Assembly (NCBI RefSeq): GCF_035590735.1
Contig: NZ_CP141595.1
Coordinates: 801,001-865,000, forward strand
Direction: 5' to 3'
DNA from: Rossellomorea aquimaris
Lineage (GTDB): Bacteria > Bacillota > Bacilli > Bacillales > Bacillaceae_B
DNA: 64,000 nucleotides
Part shown: positions 35,355 through 44,457 of the stretch, in pieces
Numbering within the stretch: the first letter of the stretch is position 1
Layout: each line of letters starts with the position of its first letter
Program-made: the position numbers and the translations under genes
The notes under the pieces: model-generated
The model's input: only the letters and a program-made list of their open reading frames with translations
Database searches by the model: none
What the model was told of the DNA's origin: nothing

Positions 35355-36197
35355 ATGATAATTAATAACAATTTCAAGTATTATGTAGAACAACTTTTAT
35401 TGACGTTAATACCGATTATAATCTTTAACATAGGATTACCACATCTTTTACCTATTTTAAAAGTAGTTGGTTCCACTGTGTTCTTACTTATTTTAGTCAT
35501 AGCAATGGCAGCTCTTGCTACTGGAAAAAGAAGATTCATCCAAGTTATTAGGTTAATATCAATAGTCAACTTCTTAGTTGTATTAGCAATGTTTCTTACC
35601 TTCTATATCAGCAGTTTCCTTGTACTGACTGACGCAATCGGCTTTGAAAATTTCCTGAGACAGAACATTTCAACTGCTAAATATATATATTTTGCTATAT
35701 GTTTTGCACAACCAATAATTTTACCCTTACCAGAAATGGTAACAGTGGTTGCGGCTAGCGCAGTATTAGGTTCATTCACGGCTTTTATTCTCGGCTTTTT
35801 TGGAACAATACTAGGGATTATTACAATGTTCTTCGTTTCGAGAATTGGTGGAGTGAAGATAGTGAAAAGACTTGTCAACGAGAAACATTTAGAGCAGTAC
35901 CATCAATATGTTCAAAAGAACGAATTACTAATTCTTGCGTTACTTTTTATTATTCCAATTTTACCTGATGAGATTATTTGTGTGGGTGCAGGTGTTAGTG
36001 GCGTTAGTGTTAAGAGGTTTTTAAGCGTTGCTATTTTTTCCAAAATAGTTACATCCTTCTCGCTAGCATATTCGATTGAATTGGCTTCTGCTCTTTCCTT
36101 AACTGCATCTCAATTAATGGTTTTTGTTTCGGCTGCTGCTTTACTTTTATTTGGTATTGGGATGTTGATCAAAAAAGTGTTGAATAAAAATGGTTAA
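35355..36197 (+). CDS. VTT-domain membrane protein (TVP38/TMEM64, DedA-like)
   Basis: 280 residues from ATG 35355, with GGAGTG six bases upstream; longer starts at 35280 and 35343 lack ribosome sites. About six membrane helices. The VTT core is visible at LPLPEMVTVVAASAVLGSFT, followed by a glycine-rich FGTILGIITMFF and, later, LLFIIPILPDEIICVGAGVS. Family members are lipid scramblases or flippases (for example for undecaprenyl phosphate); the exact lipid is not known here. Confidence 0.75.
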   Translation: MIINNNFKYYVEQLLLTLIPIIIFNIGLPHLLPILKVVGSTVFLLILVIAMAALATGKRRFIQVIRLISIVNFLVVLAMFLTFYISSFLVLTDAIGFENFLRQNISTAKYIYFAICFAQPIILPLPEMVTVVAASAVLGSFTAFILGFFGTILGIITMFFVSRIGGVKIVKRLVNEKHLEQYHQYVQKNELLILALLFIIPILPDEIICVGAGVSGVSVKRFLSVAIFSKIVTSFSLAYSIELASALSLTASQLMVFVSAAALLLFGIGMLIKKVLNKNG

Positions 36198-36272
36198 TTC
36201 GATTCGATTTGTACTCTGGATTTGCATTTTCTCCACACAAATACACAGAGCGCATCTATCATTGAACATCAC

Positions 36273-36313
36273 AATAAAGCCAATCTCATGGAATAGTGAG
36301 AATGGCTTTATTC
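36273..36313 (+). terminator. Strong terminator
   Basis: AATAAAGCCAATCTCA / TGAGAATGGCTTTATT, 16-bp stem with one mismatch around an 8-base loop; ends the VTT gene transcript. Confidence 0.8.
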
Positions 36314-36426
36314 ATACTGAGACTATGGTTGATCCCTTGACTTACAGAATCGTTTTAAGCCGGTCCACGTGCATCATGAAGCTTTACTTTCAGAGCATCA
36401 GGGATTTTAGGGGTTTCATTATGGGA

Positions 36427-36870
36427 AGTCTAACAAAAGAAAAATCGAAGAAATGGAGTGTGGATCATGGTGAGAGGAAACGAAGAGTAGGTATTGGGAA
36501 ACCGTCATTCCTATTATATCGAGATATGACGATTACCCTTCAGCTCGATTCTCAAGTGTGAAAACCCGTTTATCAATATCTGTGATTCTCGTGTTCAGAT
36601 AATGAAAGTCCGTTTCAGAACGTTGGTTGCCTACTTTTAACAAAGCAATGACATCTTCTGTTTGTGAAACTTCGATTCTGTTAACCGTTTCCTTTATCTC
36701 TTTTAAATCACTTCCGAATTCAATCAGGTTAAGGTCGAATTCCTTCATGTTCTGTTGAATATCGGATAACATGTTCACGATTTGCTTGTCCATTTATCTC
36801 ACCTCCTTCCTACCAGTATAGTAAAAATGAATCAATGATACTACCCTGAAATTGTGTGAACTGGCAGCAC
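36427..36870 (-). repeat. Copied unit carrying coiled-coil gene 2
   Basis: Sequence from CTAACAAAAGAAAAATCGAA (about 36429) to GATACTACCCTGAAATTGTG (about 36860) is repeated at 37089-37560 with high similarity, and in part at 22150-22560. The similarity includes non-coding flanks, so it is a duplicated DNA unit of about 440 bp and not just a gene family. Confidence 0.7.
36533..36793 (-). CDS. Small coiled-coil protein, paralogue 2
   Basis: 86 residues with AGGAAGGAGGTGAGATAA upstream, a strong ribosome site. The sequence differs from paralogue 1 at only a handful of positions (MDKQIVNMLSDIQQNMKEFD; EVSQTEDVIALLKVGNQRSE). The heptad pattern is kept over the full length, so the paralogues could form mixed oligomers. 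Function unknown. Confidence 0.65.
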   Translation of the reverse strand: MDKQIVNMLSDIQQNMKEFDLNLIEFGSDLKEIKETVNRIEVSQTEDVIALLKVGNQRSETDFHYLNTRITDIDKRVFTLENRAEG

Positions 36871-36884
36871 GAGGGGACATAGAC

Positions 36885-36913
36885 GGAAGCACGAGAACCG
36901 TCCCCACGCTTCC
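36885..36913. repeat. Family A palindrome copy 7
   Basis: GGAAGCACGAGAACCGTCCC then CACGCTTCC. Confidence 0.75.
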
Positions 36914-37040
36914 AAAAAACAGCCGGAGAAGACCCAGCCGCAGCTAATTTTTCATAATTGGCGGTGACAGGTACATTTAGCCCTTTAAAGCGAAAATAGT
37001 GATGGATTGTACTGATGGTTGAAAGAGTTGTGGAATAAGA

Positions 37041-37077
37041 AACGGTGCCTGACCCCAGTAGGTCAGGCACCGTTTTT
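37041..37077. repeat. Family C-like perfect palindrome copy 4
   Basis: AACGGTGCCTGACC / GGTCAGGCACCGTT, 14-bp perfect stem, loop CCAGTA, then T's. The GCCTGACCC core links it to the other family C copies; it could also terminate transcription. Confidence 0.7.
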
Positions 37078-37195
37078 GGATTCAATGGAAAGGCTAACAA
37101 AAGAAAAATCGAAGAAATGGAGTGTGGATCATGGTGAGAGGGAACGAAGAGTAGGTATAGGGAACCGTCATTACTATTATATCGAGATATGACGA

Positions 37196-37498
37196 TTACC
37201 CTTCAGCTCGATTCTCAAGTGTGAAAACCCGTTTATCAATATCTGTGATTCGTGTGTTCAGATAATGAAAGTCCGTTTCAGAACGTTGGTTGCCTACTTT
37301 TAACAAAGCAATGACATCTTCTGTTTGTGAAACTTCGATTCTGTTAACCGTTTCCTTTATCTCTTTCAAGTCACTTCTGAACTCCTTCATATTTCCATCG
37401 AGCCCTTTCATATTACGGTCAAGCTCTTTCAAGTTTTGGTCGAACACCTTCATGTTCCGTTGAATATCGGATAACATGTTTATGATTTGCTTTTCCAT
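37196..37498 (-). CDS. Small coiled-coil protein, paralogue 3
   Basis: 100 residues, 14 longer than its paralogues because of an inserted heptad block (LKELDRNMKGLDGNMKEFRS) that duplicates the NMKEFD pattern. Start ATG 37498 has GGGAGGTGATT upstream. In-frame expansion by whole heptads suggests that the coiled coil is the functional feature. It lies 400 bp from paralogue 2 on the same strand. Confidence 0.65.
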   Translation of the reverse strand: MEKQIINMLSDIQRNMKVFDQNLKELDRNMKGLDGNMKEFRSDLKEIKETVNRIEVSQTEDVIALLKVGNQRSETDFHYLNTRITDIDKRVFTLENRAEG

Positions 37499-37581
37499 TT
37501 AATCACCTCCCTCATACGATTATAATGGAAATAAATCGATGATACTACCCTGATATTTTGTGAACTGGTAGGCCGAGGAAG

Positions 37582-37607
37582 GTACCACGGGGACAGGTAC
37601 CACGGCT
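37582..37607. repeat. Family B palindrome copy 5
   Basis: GTACCACGGGGACAGGTACC then ACGGCTC; the left arm is altered. A family A half-site GGAAGCGTGAGAACCGT follows at 37678. Confidence 0.55.
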
Positions 37608-37817
37608 CTCTCTCCCGATTAAAAATGGTCGGGTTTCCTGCTACCCGTGGCTTTTCTGCTTCCGGCTGAGCTAACAGGAAGCGTGAGAACCGTATCTCTC
37701 CTCTTTAATATTGTTTAATTCTGAATGTTTTGGAATAATTAGTAATAGCCTTTTTAGAAAGTAAGATGGGAACCGTGCCCGGTTAACCATAGCTAACTCA
37801 TTATGGGGGAATCATGT

Positions 37818-38273
37818 ATGAATAAGAAAAAAATAACGGTCTTGCTCACTTCAGTGGTGGTTTTGGTGGCCGCCTATGCCTGGTATCAATCCACGAAATT
37901 ATACGGTAATGATAAGGAATCCATCATCAAAGTGATAAATTCGGTGGAAGGCTATGTGGATAAAGACATTCGAATTGTGCAAATCGATGATTTTGATGAT
38001 GTTCGAATTGTAGGGTTTTTGGCCAATCATAAGCCATCCTATATTGAGTTTTCTCAAAACGATAAGGGGAACTATGTGTGGAAACATATTGAATCCCATC
38101 ATGACGGGACAATTGGAATGTTTTTACCTGGTACACTTGGAAAAATCATGTTCGTGACGAATGATGAAAATGACATTGCGAAAATGACGGTAGATATTAA
38201 TGGGGAAACACTTGTACAAACGTTCCCTCCTTACGAGCAGAGCGTAGCCTGGATGGATTTGCCTAAATCATAA
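37818..38273 (+). CDS. Membrane-anchored or secreted hypothetical protein
   Basis: 151 residues from ATG 37818, with GGGGGA at 37805; the ATG at 37803 overlaps that site. An N-terminal hydrophobic helix (ITVLLTSVVVLVAAYAWYQS) anchors it. The rest is a beta-type domain (IRIVQIDDFDDVRIVGFLAN). No family recognised. Directly after the stop, 38274-38346 still reads DGGYEYRNYKYYDKTGDLIE and ends in TGA, probably the tail of a lost related gene. Confidence 0.6.
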   Translation: MNKKKITVLLTSVVVLVAAYAWYQSTKLYGNDKESIIKVINSVEGYVDKDIRIVQIDDFDDVRIVGFLANHKPSYIEFSQNDKGNYVWKHIESHHDGTIGMFLPGTLGKIMFVTNDENDIAKMTVDINGETLVQTFPPYEQSVAWMDLPKS

Positions 38274-38598
38274 AGATGGAGGATATGAGTATCGGAACTA
38301 CAAATATTATGATAAAACTGGGGATTTGATTGAAGAGAATGAATGATTGATTGTGAATTTTTTAGGCTGACTGGACATTACAGACGAAGCGTCGGGACGG
38401 ATCTGGTGCTTTCATTCTTATATTTTGAGGAATCATCAAATACGACTCCGTCTTCTCTTTCTTGCTTCTCTGTCCCCGCCCCATGCTTCTAATCTCCACA
38501 TCCTTCACCCTTTCCCCTTATTCTATGGTAAATTAAAAGAATAATAGTTTCACTTTTCAAATAATAAAATGCGATTCTGCATCAACCATGGAGGGGCT
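38274..38598. other. Intergenic region with a gene tail remnant
   Basis: The first 73 bp read as a C-terminal scrap (YRNYKYYDKTGDLIEENE). The rest contains no supported gene. TATGGTAAATTAAAAGAATA upstream of 38560 could be part of the promoter of the kinase gene. Confidence 0.4.
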
Positions 38599-40386
38599 AT
38601 GTTTTTCTCACTTCGCAACCGATTATTTATGATTTTCACCTTGCTACTGACCTTTCCTTTTCTAGTTCTATCGATTCTCATTCCCAACTGGTTTACGTCG
38701 ATCATGGAAGAACGTACCAAGAGTTCGACGATTGAAATGATGGAGCAGTATTCGCTGTATATTGATTCAATCACGTCACAGGCAGAGGATTTAGGAAAAC
38801 AGGTACTGGTTAACCCTACGACTCAGGAATGGATCAAGTCCGAGGAGAATGATAGGGAGGTATCCGATGCCGAACGTCTTCTGATGAAGAACCAGTTAAA
38901 GGCGGAATTATCTTCGATGATGATCAACAATTCCAAGGCGATGTCCGTATCCGTTTACCTGAACGATGGAACCGGGACAGCCGGGAATCTTCCTCCTCTG
39001 GAGAAAACCATTTGGTTCGATGAATTCTATAAAGACGATCAACGCTGGCTTCGATCTCATAATGATCTGATGGCGGATCAGGTGAACAGTTACCTTCTGC
39101 CACTCTTTGATATCAATACCCTTGATTTATCCGGGGTGATCAAGGTGAATTTTCCATCGTCCCTTCTTGAGAATGCCTTAAGCAAGATCAAGCTGGGTGA
39201 GAACGGGAGAGTCTATCTCCTGGACAGCCTCGGAAGAAATGTGCTGACGGGCAGCGTCGATACACCGGAGAATGTAGTAAAGGAAAGCTTAAAGACTATC
39301 AAGACAGAGACGAACAGCTCGGGATTAATAGAGGTCCCTTTCGAGAAAGAAGAGTATATGATTTTCTATCAGAAGGCAAGGGTAGGAGAATGGGTGCTGG
39401 TCAGTGAAATTACCAAGTCCGAACTGTTCTCTCAGGTTAATGAGCTTCAGAGGAATCTCCTTTTGACGAGTGGATGGATATTCTTATTGACGATCATGGC
39501 GTCTTATCTCTTTTCTTCTACCATCGTAAAGCCTTTGGGGAAATTGACCGGTGCCATGAAGCTTGTTGAAAAGGGAGAATTTAAGAAAGCGAAGCAATTG
39601 ATTCCTTCCATTAAGACAGCGAATGATGAGATTGGTTATGTAGTGGATGTGTTCGGCCAGACGGCCAACCGCCTCGATACCCTGATTGAAACAGAATATG
39701 AAGCCAACATACGCAGGAGGGATGCGGAATACAAGGCACTGCTACTGCAAATCAATCCCCATTTCTTAAATAATACCTTGGAAACCATTGGTGGTCTCGC
39801 AGCTCAAGGGAAGAACAAAGAGGTGATCGATGTCACGATCCATTTAGGGAGGATCATGAGATATTCCCTCAATACGGAATCTGACATGGTGACCCTTGGG
39901 GAAGAAATGACCTATATACGTAGGTTTATGGAAATTCTGAAGCTGCGATATGAAGAGGCGCTCTCAGTTTCCATTCAGGAGGATCCTGCAGCCTCTCCAC
40001 TTCCGATCATTAAGTTCGTTATCCAGCCACTCGTGGAGAATTCGGTTAAATATAGTTTCATAGAGAAAACGGAGGCCGTTCTTCGTATTTCGACGAAAAA
40101 AGTGAATGACTGGGTGGAGATTGTGATTGAGGATAATGGAATCGGGATCCCTGAGTCTATTGTGGAAGAATTGAAGCATGCCCACGGTCCTCATGAATCC
40201 AGTCATGTACTGGAAAGCAAAGGGCGAAGCATCGGACTTAAAAATGTCCTGGGGCGTTTAAAGCTGTATTACGGAGGAAATTTCACCTTTCATATTTCAT
40301 CAAGAGAGTATCAAGGTACAACCATTGTCTTACGCATAAAAAGTGGAGAGGGGGATCTTCATGCTGAAGGTGATTCTGGTCGATGA
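38599..40386 (+). CDS. YesM-type sensor histidine kinase
   Basis: 595 residues from ATG 38599, with GGAGGGG just upstream. A membrane helix, an extracellular sensor of about 250 residues, a second helix near 290 (SGWIFLLTIMASYLF) and HAMP come before a His_kinase domain with H388 in QINPHFLNNTLE. The N box QPLVENSVKYSF and G box VIEDNGIGIP follow. It phosphorylates the AraC-type regulator encoded next, overlapping by 26 bp. With a binding protein in the same operon it probably senses a sugar outside the cell. Confidence 0.88.
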   Translation: MFFSLRNRLFMIFTLLLTFPFLVLSILIPNWFTSIMEERTKSSTIEMMEQYSLYIDSITSQAEDLGKQVLVNPTTQEWIKSEENDREVSDAERLLMKNQLKAELSSMMINNSKAMSVSVYLNDGTGTAGNLPPLEKTIWFDEFYKDDQRWLRSHNDLMADQVNSYLLPLFDINTLDLSGVIKVNFPSSLLENALSKIKLGENGRVYLLDSLGRNVLTGSVDTPENVVKESLKTIKTETNSSGLIEVPFEKEEYMIFYQKARVGEWVLVSEITKSELFSQVNELQRNLLLTSGWIFLLTIMASYLFSSTIVKPLGKLTGAMKLVEKGEFKKAKQLIPSIKTANDEIGYVVDVFGQTANRLDTLIETEYEANIRRRDAEYKALLLQINPHFLNNTLETIGGLAAQGKNKEVIDVTIHLGRIMRYSLNTESDMVTLGEEMTYIRRFMEILKLRYEEALSVSIQEDPAASPLPIIKFVIQPLVENSVKYSFIEKTEAVLRISTKKVNDWVEIVIEDNGIGIPESIVEELKHAHGPHESSHVLESKGRSIGLKNVLGRLKLYYGGNFTFHISSREYQGTTIVLRIKSGEGDLHAEGDSGR

Positions 40387-41953
40387 TGAAATTCAAATCC
40401 GAAGAGGGTTGAAGTGGAAAGTGGACTGGGAAGAAGAAGGCTTTGTTATTGCCGGCGAAGCCTCAAATGGCAAGGAAGCGTTACAGGTTATCGAAGAGGT
40501 GATGCCTGACGTTGTCCTGACCGATGTCAGGATGCCGGTCTTGGATGGTATGCAGCTTGTGAAAGCGTTATCGGGTGAGTATCCTGATATCAAGGTGATC
40601 GTCCTGTCGGGATACGCAGATTTCGAATATGTACGTTCCTCTTTGGTCGAAGGAGTGAAGGATTATCTGCTTAAGCCCGTCGATCCCGAGGAATTGATAG
40701 CTGCCCTCAGGAAGAGCAGGGGCGAGATTGAAGCGGAGAAGCAGAGAAGAATGGAAACGGTCAGAATGAACCAATTCCACGCCGAGGAAATGAGAGAACA
40801 GTACCTGCTTCATTTGGTGAAGGATGAATGGGCAGGGAAGAATATTTCCGGGGAGAGACTGAGTCAGCTGAAGCTTGATGTGCTGGCAGGTGAGAAAACG
40901 GTTGTTCAGTTCATCACCGTAGAGATTCGAAGTAGTGACCCCGAACAGGTTAGGGATTTGTTTCTGCCCTTCAAGATGTTGTGCCGGGAATTGTCCTATG
41001 AGCATGAAGGAATCATGTCCTTCTACGACACGAGCTATCAGAATATGATTCATTTCTTATGTCTACAACACTCGGGAGGGAATTCAATCCATACTTTTGT
41101 TCAGGAACTGCAACGGAATGTCAGCAGCTATCTGAATGTTGAAACGGTCATTGGGGTGGGGAAAGTAGTCATGGGTTTATCTCAATTAAAGAACGGATAC
41201 ATATCCTCCCTTCTCTCCTGGAGTCAAAGTTCCGCTGATGCCACGTCCCAATTCATTGACGGGACAACGAGTAAACAGACGGTGGAATTCACTGACGATG
41301 TGGAATGGAAGTTGTCAAACAGCATGGAGCAGGGCGATTATGAGACTTTCAAGAAACATCTACTGACTACCCTTGCTGAATGCGACCGGCAATCGGTGAT
41401 GTCTTATTCCTTTGCAGCTAGCCGGGTGCTCTTTATGCTTGGATCCATGGCAAGGAAATATGATCTGTATACCGATGATTTGGAGAAGAAGATGTGGAAT
41501 TGTCAATTGGGTATATGGGAACTGACTTCCCGGTACCGGGTTAAAGGACAACTGCTGGACCTTTCAAGAATGATTGCGGATAAGGTGAGTGAAACCCGGC
41601 ATTCCTCTAATGGAATTGCCATCGTGGAAAATGTAAGGCGGTATATGGACAAGCATTACACCAATGAAATTTCACTCTCCTCCCTTGCTGATCAATTCCA
41701 TATCAACTCGGCCTATTTATCGGAGATGTTCAAGGAACTGGTAGGACAGAATTTCAGTGATTATCTCGTCAACCTCCGAATGGACAAAGCCCGTTCCCTG
41801 TTAATGGATGAACAGTTAAAAATCATCGAGATTGCACATCTTGTCGGCTATTCCAATTCCGGCTATTTCAGCACTGTATTCAAGAAGCGATTTGGACAAA
41901 AGCCACTTGATTACCGGAAATCCATGACAGTGGATAAGGGGGAGGCACGATGA
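40361..41953 (+). CDS. YesN-type AraC family response regulator
   Basis: 530 residues from ATG 40361 behind GAGAGGGGG. An N-terminal receiver has the phosphoacceptor D55 (VLTDVRMP), with LSGYADFEYVRSSLVEGVKD and the lysine of YLLKPV. A middle region of about 250 residues is followed by two AraC helix-turn-helix motifs (SLSSLADQFHINSAYLSEMF, AHLVGYSNSGYFSTVFKKRF). It should activate the transporter-hydrolase operon downstream. Confidence 0.88.
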   Translation: MLKVILVDDEIQIRRGLKWKVDWEEEGFVIAGEASNGKEALQVIEEVMPDVVLTDVRMPVLDGMQLVKALSGEYPDIKVIVLSGYADFEYVRSSLVEGVKDYLLKPVDPEELIAALRKSRGEIEAEKQRRMETVRMNQFHAEEMREQYLLHLVKDEWAGKNISGERLSQLKLDVLAGEKTVVQFITVEIRSSDPEQVRDLFLPFKMLCRELSYEHEGIMSFYDTSYQNMIHFLCLQHSGGNSIHTFVQELQRNVSSYLNVETVIGVGKVVMGLSQLKNGYISSLLSWSQSSADATSQFIDGTTSKQTVEFTDDVEWKLSNSMEQGDYETFKKHLLTTLAECDRQSVMSYSFAASRVLFMLGSMARKYDLYTDDLEKKMWNCQLGIWELTSRYRVKGQLLDLSRMIADKVSETRHSSNGIAIVENVRRYMDKHYTNEISLSSLADQFHINSAYLSEMFKELVGQNFSDYLVNLRMDKARSLLMDEQLKIIEIAHLVGYSNSGYFSTVFKKRFGQKPLDYRKSMTVDKGEAR

Positions 41954-43287
41954 AGTATAAATTAACTGCCATTTATGTACTGGCTGCGCTACTCATGTTG
42001 ACAGCAGGGATCTACAGCATCTTCACTTTTACCTCATTCCAGGAAACCAGCAGAGATAAGGACGGAGAAATGCTGGATGAACAAGCCCAGATCCACCTGA
42101 CATTCTGGAGAAACAAGGGGACAGAGCTTGAGAATCAGGCGTATGAAGAGCTGGTGGCCGACTTTAATAAGGAGCATCCCACGATCGAAGTGGAGATGGT
42201 CCCCATCCCTTATGGGGATTATGAGTTGAAGCTTAGAACTGAGATGGCAGCAGGTGACCCACCTGATATTTTGACGATCGATACTCCGACTCTTGCCCTT
42301 TATGCAAGTGCGGGTGGTCTTCTGTCTTTGGATGATTATATGAGACAAGATGGTCATATTGAGGATCTCGCAACCCCCACGTTGAAGGGGATCACATACG
42401 AGGATGAAATCTATTTATCACCGATTGCAGAATCAAGTGTGGCTCTCTTTTATAACATCCATTTGTTTGAAAAAGCAGGGGTTCCCCTCCCTTCCAAAAA
42501 TCCACATGACCCGCTGACTTGGAATGAGGTTCTCGAAGCTGCTAAGAAAATCTCTGCTTTAGCACCCGACATCACGGGAATAGACCCGGGCCAGGGATTT
42601 CCGGATGGGGAGTCGCCATCCTACTTCAAGATGCCTATCCTTTGGCAATTTGGAGGAGATGTATTGGATCCGGGCAATCAGACAGCGAGTGGTTATTTGA
42701 ACTCCCCAGCTTCATTAAGAGCACTACAGTTTTATCAGGATCTCTATCAGAAACACCGGGTAGCCAAGGTCGAACTCCCCGAGGAGGCATTGGAGACCGA
42801 TAGGCTCGGAATGACGGTCCTCGGTTCCTGGATGGTGGAGAGTCTCAGTATGATGAACCCTGATTTCCGGCTGGGTGAGGATTTTGGGATTACCGCCCTG
42901 CCGAAAGGGAGTGAACAGGCGGTTCCAAACGGAGGGTGGTCCCTCGGAATTTCATCTGAAACTGACAATCCCGATGAAGCATGGGAGTTTATCCAGTATG
43001 TCACCAGCTTTGAAGGTGCAAAGAAGTATGTGGAGATCACCGGGGATGTGCCGGCTCGTTATTCTGTTGCGGAAGCCTTTCCCGAGTTCAATGAGTATCC
43101 GAAGAATATTTTCGTGGAACAGGCACAAAAGTACTCGAGGAATCGACCGATCACCCCAGCCTATCCTGTTGTGAGCGAGGCAGTCAAAACGCTATTTGAA
43201 GATGTGGGAATCGGAGGGAAGGATGTCAAAACCTCGGCAGAAGAGGCGGTCAAAAAGATCAATGAAGAACTGAATGATTTGGAATAA
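41950..43287 (+). CDS. Membrane-anchored sugar-binding protein coupled to the two-component system
   Basis: 445 residues overlapping the regulator by 4 bp (ATGA). The N-terminus is a hydrophobic helix (YVLAALLMLTAGIYSIFTF) with no lipobox cysteine, so it is tethered rather than lipidated. The body is a family 1 extracellular solute-binding domain (IHLTFWRNKGTELENQAYEE, GDPPDILTIDTPTL). Because it lies in the kinase operon and a second binding protein serves the transporter, it may present the sugar to the sensor kinase. This is inference from gene order. Confidence 0.8.
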   Translation: MKYKLTAIYVLAALLMLTAGIYSIFTFTSFQETSRDKDGEMLDEQAQIHLTFWRNKGTELENQAYEELVADFNKEHPTIEVEMVPIPYGDYELKLRTEMAAGDPPDILTIDTPTLALYASAGGLLSLDDYMRQDGHIEDLATPTLKGITYEDEIYLSPIAESSVALFYNIHLFEKAGVPLPSKNPHDPLTWNEVLEAAKKISALAPDITGIDPGQGFPDGESPSYFKMPILWQFGGDVLDPGNQTASGYLNSPASLRALQFYQDLYQKHRVAKVELPEEALETDRLGMTVLGSWMVESLSMMNPDFRLGEDFGITALPKGSEQAVPNGGWSLGISSETDNPDEAWEFIQYVTSFEGAKKYVEITGDVPARYSVAEAFPEFNEYPKNIFVEQAQKYSRNRPITPAYPVVSEAVKTLFEDVGIGGKDVKTSAEEAVKKINEELNDLE

Positions 43288-43288
43288 A

Positions 43289-43319
43289 ACCTTTGGCAGC
43301 TGCCAGAGGTTTTTTTTTG
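43289..43319 (+). terminator. Terminator between the sensor operon and transporter operon
   Basis: AACCTTTGGCAG / CTGCCAGAGGTT nearly perfect stem with T9. Confidence 0.85.
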
Positions 43320-43361
43320 TGCAGTAAACTTCCAAAAAATTTAAACTGTTTCATCCGAAAA

Positions 43362-43376
43362 TAGTAAACGTTTTCA
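43362..43376 (+). promoter_or_regulatory. Probable catabolite-responsive element (cre)
   Basis: TAGTAAACGTTTTCA fits the Bacillus CcpA consensus WTGNAANCGNWNNCW at all but one position. It lies about 115 bp before the first permease gene, beside the likely promoter, so glucose repression of the sugar operon is expected. Confidence 0.6.
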
Positions 43377-43476
43377 TTGTGGGATTCTAGTAAAGTGAAC
43401 TCAACAGACATCCTCACCTAAATGGGCAGGGTCATTGTTTCTGAACAAAGTGATTTATAAAAAGGGGGTCAAAAGT

Positions 43477-44442
43477 TTGCAAGAACTTGCGAAGGCAGAT
43501 ACACCAGTCATAACGGAAACAAAGAAAAATTCGAAGCTCAAAACCAAGCTCCATTATATGAAGAAAAACTATATTCTCTATTTGTTTCTTGCACCTGCCA
43601 TCATTCTTACGATCATTTTCAAGTATGTTCCCATGTATGGGGCATCCATCGCATTTAAGGATTTCAGTCCCATCAGGGGGATCAATGGAAGTGAATGGGT
43701 GGGGTTCAAGCACTTTACGGACTTTTTATCGTCTCCGAATTTCATGGATATCCTGGTCAATACTCTGAAATTAAGTTCCTTCGAGCTTCTGATCGGGTTT
43801 CCGATCCCGATCATCCTTGCACTGATGCTGAATCAGCTCCGGAAAGCAGGGGTGAAGAAGAATATTCAACTCATCCTTTATGCACCACACTTTATCTCAG
43901 TCGTCGTCATCTCCGGGATGATCTTTCTCTTCCTATCACCTACTGGACCGATTAATGCGATGCTGTCGGTTTTTACGGATAAGCCGATTTCATTCATGTC
44001 TGATCCCGATGCCTTCAGAAGCATCTATATCTGGTCAGGAGTTTGGCAGGGCGCGGGGTGGGCATCGATCATTTATGTGGCGGCACTCGCCAATGTGGAT
44101 CCCCAGCTTCACGATGCAGCAACCGTAGATGGGGCATCCCTTCTGCAACGCATCTGGCATATCGATCTTCCGACGCTGAAGCCTGTAATGGCGGTCCTGT
44201 TCATCCTGGCTGCAGGAGGGATCATGGCGATTGGATTTGAGAAAGCCTATCTGTTACAGACGTCTATGAACCTTCCAACCTCGGAAATCATTTCTACCTA
44301 TGTATACAAGCGAGGGCTGCAGGCAGGTGACTATTCATTCGCCACGGCAGTAGGATTGTTCAATGCCGTCATCAATGTCATCTTATTGGTTTTCGTAAAC
44401 CGTGTGGTCAAGAAATTAAACGAAGGCGAAGGTCTTTTATAG
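43477..44442 (+). CDS. Sugar ABC transporter permease 1 (LplB-type)
   Basis: 321 residues from TTG 43477, with AAGGGGG eight bases upstream; the longer frame from TTG 43435 has no such site. Six membrane helices. The EAA loop is recognisable around DAATVDGASLLQRIWHIDLP. It forms the channel with the next gene product. No ATPase gene is in the operon, so a shared MsmX-type ATPase is expected, as for other Bacillus oligosaccharide importers. Confidence 0.88.
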   Translation: MQELAKADTPVITETKKNSKLKTKLHYMKKNYILYLFLAPAIILTIIFKYVPMYGASIAFKDFSPIRGINGSEWVGFKHFTDFLSSPNFMDILVNTLKLSSFELLIGFPIPIILALMLNQLRKAGVKKNIQLILYAPHFISVVVISGMIFLFLSPTGPINAMLSVFTDKPISFMSDPDAFRSIYIWSGVWQGAGWASIIYVAALANVDPQLHDAATVDGASLLQRIWHIDLPTLKPVMAVLFILAAGGIMAIGFEKAYLLQTSMNLPTSEIISTYVYKRGLQAGDYSFATAVGLFNAVINVILLVFVNRVVKKLNEGEGLL

Positions 44443-44457
44443 AAAGGGGGAAACGAG

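Noticed and set aside
36190..36561. 123-codon plus-strand frame after the VTT gene
   Set aside because: Runs through the terminator hairpin at 36273 and into the copied unit; no ribosome site.
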